Of a stretch of 64,000 nucleotides of DNA, positions 1 through 11,483 are shown in pieces (position 1 is the first letter of the stretch; the number at the start of each line of letters is the position of its first letter). Source of the DNA: Deuterostichococcus epilithicus (taxonomy: Eukaryota; Chlorophyta; Trebouxiophyceae; Prasiolales; Stichococcaceae); contig JAVTLE010000001.1 of the NCBI GenBank assembly GCA_033439295.1, positions 2,356,001 through 2,420,000 of the forward strand. The letters run 5' to 3'. A program made the position numbers and the translations under genes. Under the pieces are notes generated by a model. It saw only the letters and a program-made list of their open reading frames with translations, was not told the origin of the DNA and did not search any database.

Positions 1-404
1 AGAGACAACAGATTGGCATCTTCCGCAAAAACCTGGGCTCCAGCACTGCTGGGAGCGATGCAGTGCCGCAAACCACCCTGCATGTGTTGCTCACAATGTG
101 ACCTCACATTCCAGTCACTGTGAAAATGGCCGGTACCGCCGCAGCATCGCGCTGTGCGCGGCGCAGAAGACGGCCGAACCGAGCGAAGTCGCCATCTGTC
201 ACCACCTCCTTTTCAAACGGCTGCACGTGACGGCGTATTCCTCGCTCAACAGGCCGTCCATTGCAGTGCTCCTTTCACGAGAGCTCGGTCAAAGTATTTT
301 GATCTGCGTGCTGCCCGCTCAGGCACATGGACATGGCACACAAGCAACACCGAATTTCGTTCTCAACCTGCTGTCAGACAGGGGCGAAATATTTTGCACC
401 ATGC
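1..404. mobile_element. MITE copy C, truncated by the window edge
   Basis: The sequence matches, with few differences, the MITE copies at 33,599-34,366 and 51,345-52,105 (same orientation as the second). It ends in the family terminus (reading inward: GC, then GGTGCAAAATATTTCGCCCC-like) followed by TA, the usual Tc1/mariner-type target. The other end lies outside the window. No coding capacity of its own is visible in this part. Confidence 0.75.
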
Positions 405-906
405 TATTTCGTCGGCAGGATGTCAGCTTTTTACGGTTTTGTGTGCACCATACTTCCTTGGCTGTACTGCTGTGAGGCGTAGATGTGCAAGTGCCGTCAT
501 CAAGACATGCTGCTGTTGAAGGTTTCATCTTTCATGCACAGGTTTCGGGTCGGAACTAGGTAGTTCACAATTCATGACACATTCTTCCTGTCCGAGATTA
601 TAACACATACTTCCTAAAAATCAGAACGGAATGAAACCACCGCCCACCGCGGTCGTTCCTTCCTTCCCTCTATCCTTCACCAAGTTCCTTCGACTGCCAC
701 CAAGTTTCTCCAACTTTGCGTTGTCAACTAGTCAATAAGCACCGATTTTGCTCAGCGCAGTCACATGCATCTGGTGTATTTGCATTGCGGCAGGATGATT
801 CGCCTTCTCACTGCACCTTCTGCTGGTCTGGGAGGCGCGTGCAGCAGGTGCACTGCTTGCACATGCCAAGGCGACAGCCCATCCAGCCCCGCTGTTGCTA
901 ATGTCG
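405..906. other. non-coding stretch
   Basis: No supported gene. About 50 bases just after the MITE (around 415-465) resemble 5,690-5,745, a small dispersed similarity that lacks the MITE at the second site. The interval 640-720 is pyrimidine-rich. Overlapping frames here are short and have no recognisable motif. Confidence 0.4.
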
Positions 907-1873
907 TCAACCCAGGTTGCGCGCTGCAGCCTTGCTGTGGCGGCTGCCGCTGGCGCCAGCCATGCCGTCAGCACCGTTTGTGCCCCTGCCGCCGTCTTCG
1001 TGAGCCTGGCGAGGGGCAGCGGCGCCATAGCCGCTGCTCTCTCTCACACCACCACCGGCGCTATCATCTTCGTAGTCTATGGCGGGTTTAGGCTTGAGGA
1101 TGCGCTCCCGACACAGCGGACATGCAGGTCGGCGCGCCTGCAAGGGTACAGGGTCCATTCCGTCAGGGTTTGTGAGGAACAAGCGTGGCTTTGCCAGCTA
1201 TGCGCCTCAATGCTCTGGACCGCAGCAACAGGAGGAGGACATGCAAAGCAATCATGATGATCATGCAAGGGGCGGGGCAGTTGTGCTCCTAGGATGTGTG
1301 CTGTTCAGTTGCTGGCCATCTTGAAGTGCTGACGTCAGACCTTGCGGGGCTCGTCTTCGCCGCAGCCAACAGCGATGCTGGCGAGACGATCACAGTCGTG
1401 CTGAGGGAAGCGCGCACTTGAAGCGCGACCAGGTTCTCCAGACATGGACGGCAGCAGCCGTGCCCGCATGGTAGCACCTGCGCATGCCGCCAAGATATGG
1501 GGTGTTGGTCACAGGTGCCTGCTGGCAGAGCCAGACCATATTGCCTGCCGGGTTCAGAGAGGTAGGGGGCTGCCATAGCTCCGCTGACCAACAGTGCTGA
1601 GGGGGGTTGCTGCTGAGGTAGGGGCGATCAATTAGAGCGGCCCTTCACTTCTGAAGACCATTCCAGGAACGTATAAGTGCTTGGCAGCAGCATTGATTCC
1701 CCGCAGGACTTGCAGAGCGCAAGCGCACCACTTCGTGTGATGCGTCCAGGCAAACCGGGCATCCGGCGCCGGCGGCTTCCACTGCCACCTGCTCCGCCAC
1801 CGCGCCGCAGGCCATCTCTGCTGCCGCCTCTCCCGGATCGCCTGCGGCGCACATCTCGTTGAACAGTTCGGCT
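907..1873 (-). CDS. RING-finger (C3HC4) protein, three visible exons, probable E3 ubiquitin ligase
   Basis: Three minus-strand exons, about 1873-1729, 1477-1418 and 1137-907, join in phase to give one RING domain. The first contributes CPVCLDASHEV, the second VLPCGHGCCRPC followed by LENLVALQ, the third ARRPACPLCRERI. Together these supply the C-x2-C, C-x-H-x2-C-x2-C and C-x2-C ligands of a C3HC4 zinc finger in usual spacing. Acceptors (GCGCAG, CCTTGCAG) and GT donors flank them. After the RING, an acidic and Ser/Gly-rich tail (YEDDSAGGG) runs to a stop at 907. RING proteins of this kind normally recruit ubiquitin-conjugating enzymes. The 5' exon starts at an acceptor rather than an ATG, so the true start is upstream and unassigned; the exon at 2412-2589 could belong to it. 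Partner and substrate are unknown. Confidence 0.7.
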
Positions 1874-2411
1874 CGCAATGGCAGGACAATGGCAGCGATG
1901 TTGCATCATCATGGCAGGCCCTGGGCAGTTAGTGCACAAAGCAAAGTGAAGCTGCGCAGGGCCACAAGTATGGCCAGCGCGGCGGTGCGTTGCAGGATGG
2001 GGAGCTTCTCTGTTGAGCAGGTGCATGGCTGCAGCCATCTGAGTTCAGACGGACGGGCACCACTTTCCACTTTAAATCCTGATCCTAGGATGTCCCTCTA
2101 GACCCCAGAGCACAGCTCTGCAAGCCTTGACTACGCTCGGTCGCCATGCCGGCATTGTGATTCAAGGCAGCACCTCGATCCGATTCCTCAGCAGCCGGTA
2201 GCTGCGCTGCGGCCTCTACCTGCCGGTGCCTGAAACCATGAGACTGCTGAGTCAGCGTATCAGCTGACAATTGGTCAGGTGAAGCAGCTGCTGAACCGCA
2301 GGTGAACGTGCACTGGCAATTATTGGCTGCAGTCATGCCGGCCGCTGAGCAGTACTGCTGCATGTGCCCTTGAAGATGCACATAATGCGGGCGCACAAAG
2401 AGCTTCGATGC

Positions 2412-2589
2412 TCACCGGCAGCCGACGCAGGTGAAGACCAGGAAGGCCGCCGCCGCGGCCATCACCAGTGACAGCGCAATGGTGCACACGATGCCGTTGC
2501 ACAGCGGCCGCCGTTCTGCGCATTCTGCTGCTGCAAGGCAGGCGCCGCATTTGGCGTTATTGTGCACGAATTTCTCCGCGGAATCATAT
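2412..2589 (-). CDS. probable 3' exon with Cys-rich segment and C-terminal membrane helix
   Basis: Following an acceptor (GGCTTCAG) near 2590, the minus strand reads YDSAEKFVHNNAKCGACLAA and then a stretch ending in a hydrophobic run (GIVCTIALSLVMAAAAAFLV) with a short Cys-containing tail and a stop at 2412. That looks like a Cys-rich lumenal or extracellular segment followed by one transmembrane helix. A possible donor lies just before the last few residues, so splicing onward to the RING exons 500 bases downstream on the same strand is possible but unproven. I do not recognise the family. Confidence 0.4.
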
Positions 2590-4029
2590 CTGAAGCCGCG
2601 GAACTTGCTTTCAGCTGGCTGGAGCCATTGCCAGTGGCACTTGCGGCCGCTGGCGATAGCAAGCGCCGCTCCCGGGCGGTGACTGAAGCCGCGCCTGCCT
2701 CGACCTTCCGCCGGCACCAGGGCTGCTGTTCTTGACGCTGCCACCGGCAAGCTTGGTCCATCTTTGCACTTTTCTCCGATGTAGGTTGACGCTGCCACCA
2801 GGTGTGCTCAGCCCACTTTTGTTGCCGGCTTGATGAACCGCTCCGCCGACCTGGCCAGAGCACACACGCGAGTCTAGAAGGGATCAGACGACTGCCGTCT
2901 GCCCCAGAAGTTTGCGCTCAACGCAACATCGGCCGCCCACTGCAGCAGGGTGATAGTGCTGTCGTACCGTTACGACGGGGTCCGCTGTCGACCGTCGCTG
3001 ACCAGCCGGCAGATACCGCCGACGATCAGGAGGAGGAGAGCTGAGGCGATGAGAAGTCTCTTAGCGTTCAGCACCTGGCTTGCGCGTCCCACGGCCCGTC
3101 GACGAGGTTTTTGCAGTTAGCAGCAAAAGGGGCTGGAGTTCGGCTGGAGCGATCAAACACAGGGTCAAAGGTGATGTTCATGCGCGCTAGTGTAAAGCTT
3201 CCGTCCTGGGCAGGTGATCATAAGGGTGCAAGAGGTGGTCTTGCTTCTCCTGATACTACTAGTACCGGAACCGCGCACATGCCTGTTGCATCAAGCGCAG
3301 CCGAGCACGACTCCATGTGCATGGACCGCAAGGGTTGCAGAAACGAAAAGATGCTGGCAGTTCAAAGAGCTGTCGACTGTGGCCGTTGGAAAGGGGCGGA
3401 GCTTTGGATGTCATCAGCGAAAAGCCTGACATAAACCAGAATGAAAGGACTAAACCATGTTAGTCGGGCAGAACTAGATCGGTGATGACATGAAGCTAAT
3501 AAATTTTGAGAAACAGAACCTGAGCAGAACGCCGCTGACTTGCCTGCAACGCCCAGGCGCACAGGCATTACGAATCATTGCCGCCTGAATTGGGAAGCTG
3601 CGCAGGCTGCTTTCAATATTCATCGACTCGTTCCCGGGGTGCCACTCGCCGGCGCCAGGCCACGTAGCTGCAGTGTCTCTTGAAAAGCTTGCTGTAATGA
3701 GTTCCTTCTTGAACCATGTCAGCCATCCTGTGCCAATGTGGCCGCTGCTCTGGCAGAGGCGTTCAAGGCGGGGCAGCCCGGGTAGGTGGTGCCGCTGGCT
3801 GCGGAGCTCGCGCGCACCATACTGGGCCTGGGGGCCCTGCCAGAAGCTGCTTCCAGAAGCCTGGTGCGTTTGCGGCACACCCTGCCGCAACAGCCAGAGG
3901 GCTGGACGCGTTGCTGCGTTCATTGACTGCCCTCTGGCGGGGCAGCGACGCCAGCCTCAACTGACATGCTTCAGCTCGCTTAAGGTCTGGCATCTGTAGG
4001 GGCTATTGAAGCTCTTGCCCGTTTGCACC
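2590..4029. other. no clear gene; possible eroded host exons
   Basis: Several overlapping frames exist on both strands, but none carries a motif I can name. The stretch at 3,780-3,960 is GC-rich and coding-like on the plus strand (LARTILGLGALPEA), directly upstream of the TBCD-like exons, and may be another decayed piece of that gene. Confidence 0.3.
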
Positions 4030-4920
4030 GCTTACACAGGCGCACAGGCTGCTGAGAGGCTGGCGACGCACACGGCTCTGGCGCTGCTGCCGCCGTGGCC
4101 CGCCGTCTGGCGGTACCGCCACCGCCATACCTCGCTGCACACCACCCTGCAGCGGCCCACGGCGCCTGGAAGTCCTGCACCAGTGGCTGCGCCAGCCAAT
4201 GGCGCCGGCGCCAGAGCGAACGCGGCCGACAGCTAAGAGACGTGCAGTGGAGTGCCTGCCTCTGCGACGGCGTCGCAGGCTGCACCACCTGGACGCAGCG
4301 CGATGCCGGCGGTGGGCACCGCTGAGGAGGTGGAGGTCATCGTTGGCGCGTTGCTGCAGACTGCCGGCGCTGCGGGACCTGGACACTGTGTTCAGGTGTG
4401 AGGATTCCAGCCCGATCACATAGGCTATGTGGCAAGCTCTGCTGCGGTCTCGATTGTGCTGGTTGGTTTTGGCAGCCGAAGGCAGCAATGCAGAGACCTG
4501 ACATCATGACTGCATACGTGGTGGGAGGGTACAACATCTGCCGTGCTGGTATGTTGCTGCGGCAGCTTGGCTGAACTTCCTGGCCGTGACACGCTGGAGG
4601 TGGGCGCCGCCAAGGGGTTGGGGCGTGTGACGGGGCGCCTGCCACTGCACCCGAGACCGGCAGCAAGGTGCTCGCCAGCATCTTGAAGGCACGCTCAAAA
4701 AATTTCGTCTTCAGTGGAGTCGTGCAGGGTTTCTCTGTGGGGTTTCAGCTTTGGCTGACCTATTGCGTGGCCATGACACTCCGATGCAGCCTCACGTGGT
4801 TATAGTCAACATCAGCCATTTGTGCACGAGGCATGACGCCACTCAACTTCCTCATATAGGAGCTGGCAGATGCGAGGCCCCTCGACGAGGCCATGCGGCA
4901 CGGCTGTGAGTGATGTGGCG
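4030..4920 (+). pseudogene. TBCD: tubulin-folding cofactor D fragment, copy T1
   Basis: Consecutive plus-strand pieces follow the order of eukaryotic TBCD, the HEAT/ARM-repeat chaperone that handles beta-tubulin. They are LALALLPPWPAVWRYRHR (about 4,070-4,130), AEEVEVIVGALLQ (4,320-4,365, then a GTGTGAG donor at 4,394), GAAKGLGRVTGRLP (about 4,595-4,640) and ELADARPLDEAMRHGC (4,866-4,910). In intact TBCD the second to fourth blocks are the region around 'RWSAAKGxGRVTGRLP' and 'HGGCLALAELARRG'. After GRVTGRLP the frame must shift to continue (ETGSKVLASIL), so this copy is broken. It lies opposite in strand to copies T2 and T3. Identification rests on motif order, not on an alignment. Confidence 0.65.
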
Positions 4921-6019
4921 GCGAGCTCCACAGCTCCATCAAGTGGTATGCCGCCATGTCTTCTCGTGATGCATCTGCATGGCAATCTGACCTTGGCAAA
5001 TGGGGGTGCAGTCATTTTGCACAGCGCCGGTGCTCGATTGCTGCTGCTAGCATTGCAGCGCATCAGAACGATGCATGGGTATTTGAAAGACTGAGCGTCA
5101 CAGGCTGCACTTGCATCGTGTGATGTATTTCAAAGACTGGCGTCTGCATTAGCACAGCATCCTAATGGCATGTGATCTCATATTCAGGTGTTTCAGGACG
5201 TGAGTGCGTGGAGCAGTGGCCGAAACGTCAATGTACGCTTGTGACACCCTGGCGCATTAAGCAGAACTGCTGCTTTGAAGGTGCTTTCAAGTGGGCGGCT
5301 TCGCTACATTTGCTCGCCTGTAACAGCAGCAGGCGAGGAGAAAAGCAGCAAGCCACTCCAAGCTGATGGCCTGCCGCGCAGGCGATTGCCAAACCCTGCA
5401 GTGACGCCACCTTGCTGTAAATAGGTATGGGCTGCCGGCATATATGTCGACCGATGACAACGCACGCATCTCTGCCTAAACTGTAGCTTCTGACAACTTT
5501 GCATTGCTAACGCCGTCATTCTGAGGTTGCCAGGGTACTGCTTCCGGCATTTACGTAGGGTGCAAGCGACAAAATCGTTGGTAGGCACTACGCGTGCAGG
5601 TCGCCTGCTCACGCTGGGGGTAGTGTTGATGATTCGGCTGTGGTCTCTTTCAACGATGCAATACAAAGAGCGGTTCGTTGACTGTGACTTGCTGACAGGA
5701 TGTCAGCTTGTACGAGTTTCTGTGCACCATATTTCCAGGGTCCCTTCACTCAGACGGTCAACCCAGAAATGAGGTGTAGGGAAAGTGTTCCATCAGCGTC
5801 TGCGTCGTCCCCAGCGAGCAGCAAGAAGATGCGCCGCCATCGATGCTACAATGGCAAGCCGATAAATCCCCCCTATCTGCCGCACGTCCTCGCGCCGGAG
5901 CTTTGCATCAGCTGGTCCGTCGTGATGCCGCAGCAATCTGCAGAGTTATTTACACGGTTGGCAAACCCATTTAAAGGTGGAAAGGAGGCACGCAATCTCT
6001 GCAAGTAATTGAGAGCTCA
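4921..6019. other. intergenic, no gene supported
   Basis: Short frames only. Nothing here resembles a conserved domain. The segment 5,690-5,745 is the MITE-free counterpart of 415-465. The left arm of the large palindrome begins near the end of this stretch. Confidence 0.4.
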
Positions 6020-6106
6020 TGAACTTCATCCGTATCTGTCAAGAGGCACTACCCTGCCGATTCAAGTTCTCTTCTTCTAAAGCCGGTGTCGGACAAGCGT
6101 GCCTAC

Positions 6107-7390
6107 CCAGAGAGCTGATCGATGCAGAAATGGCCAGCGGGCAGTCAGCAGCTTTTGCGCCTGCAGAGTGTGAGTACTCGTTTCAAAACTTGACGCCTGT
6201 TATGTGAAGTTCTGCTGTCAGGATTGATATTGAGTGTGCTATCGAATATTGACCTCGCCGTGAGATAATGCAGGCTCACACGTATGTCTGTCTTGTTGAG
6301 GGAGGTAACAAAGAGTTGGTGCAGCATTGCAGTTTGTGTTCACAAGCATGCACAGATTCGTCGAGATGTCGGCGCAGGTGGTGCAGGAGCCTGCGGTCGA
6401 CACACCGCGCTGACTATTTCCAAAAAGACCGTAGCCACCATATTCTGGTGCAGTCGTACCTAGTGCATCGTGATCGATATTGCTTGTTGGGTGTTTTCTC
6501 TTGCTTTTTGTGGAACTATGTACACATGTCGCATGCATGAAACAGCTCATTGTATGTCGTCATCTCGATAGCCCAGGCAGACTGCTGTGTAAGGGAACTT
6601 CCTTCTTGAAGATGCCAGAAAGTTGGAAGCGATACGTCATAAGGAAGGAAAATGAGGTGCGGGAGGGGTGGAATGTGGCGCGCCCGTGCAGGAGGCCGAG
6701 CTTGTGCAACTGCACGTTTGAATACGCTTGTGAGAAGTCATGAGAATTGCATCGTACCTTCTGGCTCATGGACCCCTCAGGGTGGTGGGAACTCTGTCAC
6801 GTCATGCATCATGTAACGTGCAGCCATTTGGCAAGACAGACTTTGCCACGTCAGTAATGACTGCATGACAGGGAAGGCGGCGCAGCCAAATTAGAGAGTG
6901 GAAGGGACAGACCGCATGCGTGCCAATCTGCCCATTCTGCAGATGCACACGAAAGGAAGCTTGATTGTGAGGGACGACACGCTACTGTGAAGCACTACTT
7001 TAGATCCGGTACCATCTACGTAGACTGAAGGTGCGCGGCGACGTTCGATCAAAGGCCGTGACGCAACTATTTAATGAAGCGCATAAGACTATGAATTCAT
7101 GCTTTTGTAAACGCGTGCAGGAATAGCATTAGGGCATGCACCGACAGTGTCACATGTTTCATGCGGTCATATCGCCCGTAGAGCAGTGATACAAAATGCG
7201 CAAGTCAACAGCGTTTATGTGATATGGCATGAAGGGTCAGCTAGGCGAGTGCGCAAGGAAGAGTGTCCTCGCATGAGGCAAAATTTGTCGCCGGATCTTG
7301 CGCCTGGGCCTGCAACGGGCAGAAGAACGCTACTGCCAGCAGCGCAATAACGATCAGGATGAGCACCGCCACGACATGAGAAGTCGCCAT
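6107..7390 (-). CDS. small Cys-rich secreted protein, left-arm copy (multi-exon, partial model)
   Basis: Exon 1 (7390-7292) encodes a clear signal peptide, MATSHVVAVLILIVIALL, with an Ala/Gln-rich cleavage region (LQAQAQ). Exon 2 starts at 6390 after a CGACCGCAG acceptor and reads SCTTCADISTNLC with further Cys residues (TNCNAAPTLCYL). Exon 3 (6160-6107) reads AKAADCPLAISASIS before a GTAGGC donor. All three have counterparts in the right arm at 17,882, 18,928 and 19,176. In exon 2 most differences between arms are synonymous in this frame, which supports it. Oddities: the base pair after exon 1 is GC rather than GT, and exon 1 to exon 2 phase does not match directly, so a small exon may be missing from the model. 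The gene is divergent from the collagen-like gene at 9,181. Function unknown; an extracellular or cell-wall role is inference. Confidence 0.5.
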
Positions 7391-9180
7391 TGTTGATACA
7401 AGGACAAAAAACACTGTTGCGGCGCGGGATGGCAAGTTGCGGGCGGAGCCTGCAGTTGTACTTTGTAGTTCCAAAGCTCCAGCTAAAGTCGCCCATGAGT
7501 TTGCGAAACACGGTCCTTGATCAGGGTTTATATGTCATTATATCTCCAGCTTGTTGTCTCCGACAGTCTGACTGGACACAGGAGTGAGCCCAACATGACA
7601 CTTGGGGTCAAGCCACCCTGTAGCGCTGATTCTGACAGCGTCGAACATTTTGGCATTGGGGTGCCATTCCAAAGGTTTCGCTGTCGGAATTTCCGTTTAC
7701 GGACGCATTTCCGCGTGTCGCCGGAAGCCCTTCCCTTCATCGTCGCCTTGGCCCCCGGAACATCGCCATCAACGGCAAAAGGTGTGCTGACACACCTGCG
7801 TGCGGTTCTCGTGGTGCTGTTCTCGCCTGCTCCTGCGGCGTCAGTACGTGAACAATTTACACCAGACACACACCCGCCCGTTGCTGATGTCGGGCCGCAA
7901 TTTTAATTGCCGTATGCATTGGCGGCGTTGCCAGGGTGGCCTTCATGTGTTGCGCTGCGGTCGCCGAGCCAGGCGTGCAGGCTCTAGCACAAGCTGAAAT
8001 CTCAGAGTATAACTGGACCGCTGCAGTGCCGTCGCACATCAATTCTGCACCTGGGTTTTGTGCAAGCCGCCCCCGGCCCACGGAGACGTGATCATCATGT
8101 ACTTAGCCACTGTACTGGTCTTCTTTGCTTGCTGTAAGCGGACTGAAGCAGCCGCGAAGGGAGTTGCTCAACCAGATGGTGCATGCGGTAGGACCCATCT
8201 GGTTCAGCGTGCTTACGCTCGCCTGCGCTGCTAATTGCTGGCACGTGCACTCTGTTTGGCCCAGTGTGCACGGCGTGGCATGGTTTCAGATGGCCGACGG
8301 CCCGGATCCATATTCTGACGGCAGTCTTCAGGAACCGCTTTCAGCAGTGCCCATGGCCAACCTGATTGCTACGGCGAGCCGGTCGACTTGCCTGTCAGAC
8401 ATTGATGTACAGTCAGCATCTGTACTGCGTCTGCGTGCGCAACTGTCCAGCGCTTGGGATCAGAAATCTGATCTGGCGCCGAGAATGGTGAAGCTGAGGT
8501 GCATGCTGCATTTTGATATCTGGTGACGCATCCGCCATGTTAAAGGCGCTGGAGAAAGCTCGGCGCGTTTGCTGCTCTAGTCGCGAGCCAAAGATCGGTG
8601 CCTTCGATGCAGTAGATGTGACGTGATGCGGAATGGGAAGATGCGGAATGGGAAGATGGCTCACATTTGTGCTTTGGGGCCAGGACCCCCTATAGGGAGC
8701 TATAGGTAGCTACTGCACACGCTGCAGTTCGATACATAAATTATGGAACCCACTGGCTTGTTACCGCTGTGATTCACCTCGGCCAATTTGGTGGAGCATT
8801 CTAAACATGAGACAAGTTCAAATTGGGTGTCTTGCATACGAGTGGCAAGGTGCGTGATTCAGAAAGCCCAAGCGGTGGATGCAACCGAAGAGTTCAGAAG
8901 TGCAAGTGCTGCTTGATTGAGTGCTACATACTCAGCTGCTTCGGCAAGTCTGCAAATCCTGGCTCGATGCAATAGCTAGCTTGTCAGCATTTGCACACGG
9001 ATGCAACAAGTTTGCATGTTCTGGCCAGGTTCGTGCGAGCCATGCGCGGGTGACCGTCATGCATCACACGAAGGTCAAACTTTACCTTGCCAAGGAGCCC
9101 GGCCCGGGCATTGAGTTCAGGTTCACGTGCATCACATGTAGTAACTGAGCGCCCAAGGTCGTGTGTACACTGCAGGCAGC
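7391..9180. promoter_or_regulatory. shared intergenic region between divergent secreted-protein genes, left arm
   Basis: About 1.8 kb separates the start of the Cys-rich gene (minus) from the collagen-like gene (plus). Blocks at 7,590-7,690 and 8,640-8,700 are conserved in inverted orientation with 17,590-17,690 and 16,490-16,550. A frame opening MTLGVKPPCSA at about 7,597 is shared with the right arm but diverges soon after, so I treat it as non-coding or doubtful. No promoter motif could be assigned with certainty. Confidence 0.3.
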
Positions 9181-10323
9181 ATGGCGGGGCACCGGCGCGC
9201 CTCGTTCGTGGTGCTGCTCGTCGTCCTGACGGCAGCGTGCACCGCACTGCCAGCGATGGCGATGCGGCCGAAGACCCTGCCGGTAAATCCGACCTGCATT
9301 TGACTGGGACCCATCCAGGATTTGTTCATCAGCCGCATCGCCGCAATACTGGAATTTTGTTCAGGCCCAGCTATCCCCACTGAGTGCCCTGCAGATGACC
9401 ATGCGCACTGCGTATGCATGGAGAACTTAGATGTGGAATTGAATGCCAAGAGCGCGCATGTCCAACCTGCCACCTTCTCCTGCGCTGCTCAGGGCGCCCC
9501 TATCGAGGATGACATCTACAACCTGGAGGGCAACCATGCCAGGGAGCTGCTGAAGGCCTGTCCCACTGGATGCAAGGGCAAGAAGGGCTCCACAGGAGCC
9601 AAAGGGCCGACCGGCCCCCGTGGTTCTGCTGGTCCGGCGGGCAGCCGAGGGCCGGCCGGTCCCACCGGTCCTGCTGGTGCAGGGTTGCCCGGCCCCCAGG
9701 GCCCTGCTGGTGCGGCGGGCGGCCCAGGGCCAACCGGCCCCCAGGGTCCTGCTGGTGCGGGGCTGCCCGGCCCCCAGGGTCCTGCTGGTGCGGGGCTGCC
9801 CGGCCCCCAGGGTCCCCCTGGTGCGACGGGCGGCCCAGGGCCCACCGGTCCCACCGGTCCTGCTGGTGCGGGGCTGCCCGGCCCCCAGGGCCCTGCTGGA
9901 CCGCTCGGCCCCCAGGGACCCCCGGGACCTGGAAGCGCCATTGGCTCCAACATTGGTCCCTTCACGGTACGCACCGAGGCTGTCAATGACGGCACCTTCA
10001 ATATCGCTATTCTGGATGGGCCTGGCACTAATATTAGGGTGACACCTATGACATACGTGACACCTGCGAGTGGCAGCATTGTCGGGCTGACCGTCGTGGC
10101 TCGCAGCCCCAACCCAAACACTAACGGTATTCAACTCACCCTGACGCCTAACGTTGGAGGCGAGGATGCGAGCTCGGTGTCTGCTACCGTGAGCACTCCG
10201 GTCGTGTCCAGAGTTCTGGCCTTCAACCCCCCCATCCCATTCACCGCCATGTCCAATATCGGGCTGAAATGGCAGCACGATGGCATTGCGTCAGTGCAGG
10301 TCTACTTGCAGCTCAAGTTTTAG
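9181..10323 (+). CDS. secreted collagen-like protein, left-arm copy (two exons, 310 aa)
   Basis: Exon 1 (9181-9282) encodes a signal peptide, [20 protein letters not shown], ending KTLP. A phase-0 intron (9283-9492, GTAAAT to GCTCAG) leads to exon 2 (9493-10323). The mature protein begins [15 protein letters not shown], then a CPTGCKGK Cys pair, then a Gly-X-Y collagen tract at about residues 60-181 with a few breaks (GAGLPGPQ). A beta-strand-rich C-terminal domain of about 129 residues ends VQVYLQLKF. The signal peptide and the conserved Cys pair just before the triple helix suggest an exported, trimeric fibrous protein of the wall or matrix. The DNA of the collagen tract contains a near-perfect repeat of a roughly 33-base unit. 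The right-arm homologue (15,013-15,996) supports the same intron. Proline hydroxylation and assembly are inference. Confidence 0.85.
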
Positions 10324-11483
10324 CGTTCTGTGCATGCACAAGGATCTTGGTCTTCCGACATAGGCGACAGTGCGAGGGTACCTCAAGTTTTAGTCATAGA
10401 GCCGTCTTGCTGGAAGTTCAACAAGTTTCACCTTGTAAACATGGGTTGGTGGACTTGTGGACATGTCACCTAACATCACCACAAAATCCTGTTAACAGGA
10501 CCACTGCATTCATCAAGTACCAACTGTACCAACCATCAGCCACACTCAGCAGCGTTACACGCATTGCGGCACCGCATAGCCCGCTGTGCTGCTCTGCCGC
10601 TCTGCATGCGCCCCTTGTCCGCCACCGGATGCGCCAGTAGCCGTCGTGACACCTTCTCTCGCCAGGCCTGTTGCCGCCAGAGTGCTGTTGTACAACCCTT
10701 GCTCGGCCCCACTGCCCCTCTGCCTCCTGCAGTGCAGTAGTCCATCACCCACGGGAGCGTGCAGGTACCCCAAGTCCGCCACGACGTGTTGCGCGTCAGC
10801 AACTGAAGTCACGCCCTTCAATTCCGGTCTATGGGTGCCAGTTGAAAAGTCATGAAGGAAGAGGCATTAGCTGCGCCGCCGCATGCGACCACGTGGGTAG
10901 GAAAGACAATAAGCGAACAGCACCTGGCAGATGTGCCGGCTCTGCTGCAGAGCCCAGGCTGGCAGCTGGTGCAGTCGTGTGTCTGTCAGAGATTTGAAAA
11001 CAATGTGCTCACCTATTCAGCCCTGCCAGGCAAGCAGAAACCCACGAGTGGCGATCTGCAATAACAGATAGAACCATGACGCCTCACAGCGCCGCCATCG
11101 CCGGCGGCGGCGCCCACGCATGCTCCAGCTGTGCCGCCGTCTTGCGCAGGTGCAGCGCAGTGAGTGCGTCCAGCGCCGAGGTTGCTGGCTGTACCTGCAC
11201 GCACCCCACAGAAGAGCTGCTCAAAAGCAGCCAGCTGCGATTGCCGCAGCAGGAGGTACAGGCTGCGCAAAAGCAACAAGCTTGCTGATGCAATTCGTGG
11301 CTGTGTTGTCTTGCAGTTTTAATCGCGCTGCAAGCCCGAATCTCATCCAGAAGCCATGCAGCCAGAAAACCTGAACCACGGCCTCAGCACCTCCCAGCAG
11401 CTTGATTGCGACTGTGCAGCTCAGACGATCCTAGATGTCTGGCTGCGCACTGAATGTGCAGCAGCACCGACACATGCCGCAGG
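10324..11483. other. intergenic / spacer of the palindrome
   Basis: No firm gene. A plus-strand frame at 10,852-11,064 (ISEQHLADVPALLQSPGWQL) and another at 11,076-11,288 look exon-like in composition but match nothing I recognise. They may be more decayed host exons like the TBCD pieces that follow. Confidence 0.3.

Larger units (their letters stand above)
6020..10323. repeat. left arm of a large imperfect palindrome
   Basis: This arm matches 15,013-19,260 in inverted orientation. Matching landmarks have coordinates that add up to about 25,200-25,300 throughout: 6,160 with 19,176; 6,390 with 18,928; 6,975 with 18,305; 7,390 with 17,882; 8,680 with 16,510; 9,181 with 15,996; 10,323 with 15,013. 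The constant sum means the arms kept the same length while diverging. Divergence is substantial outside exons, so the duplication is not recent. Confidence 0.85.

Noticed and set aside
9322-9492. Upstream extension of the collagen exon to an ATG at 9,322
   Set aside because: The same position in the right-arm gene is also an intron ending in a pyrimidine tract and CAG; splicing from the signal-peptide exon is in phase in both arms.
9427-10278. 283-codon minus-strand frame opposite the collagen-like gene
   Set aside because: It is the antisense of Gly-X-Y codons (GGN-CCN gives few stops); composition mirrors the collagen repeat and the sense gene has a signal peptide, an intron and a conserved paralogue.
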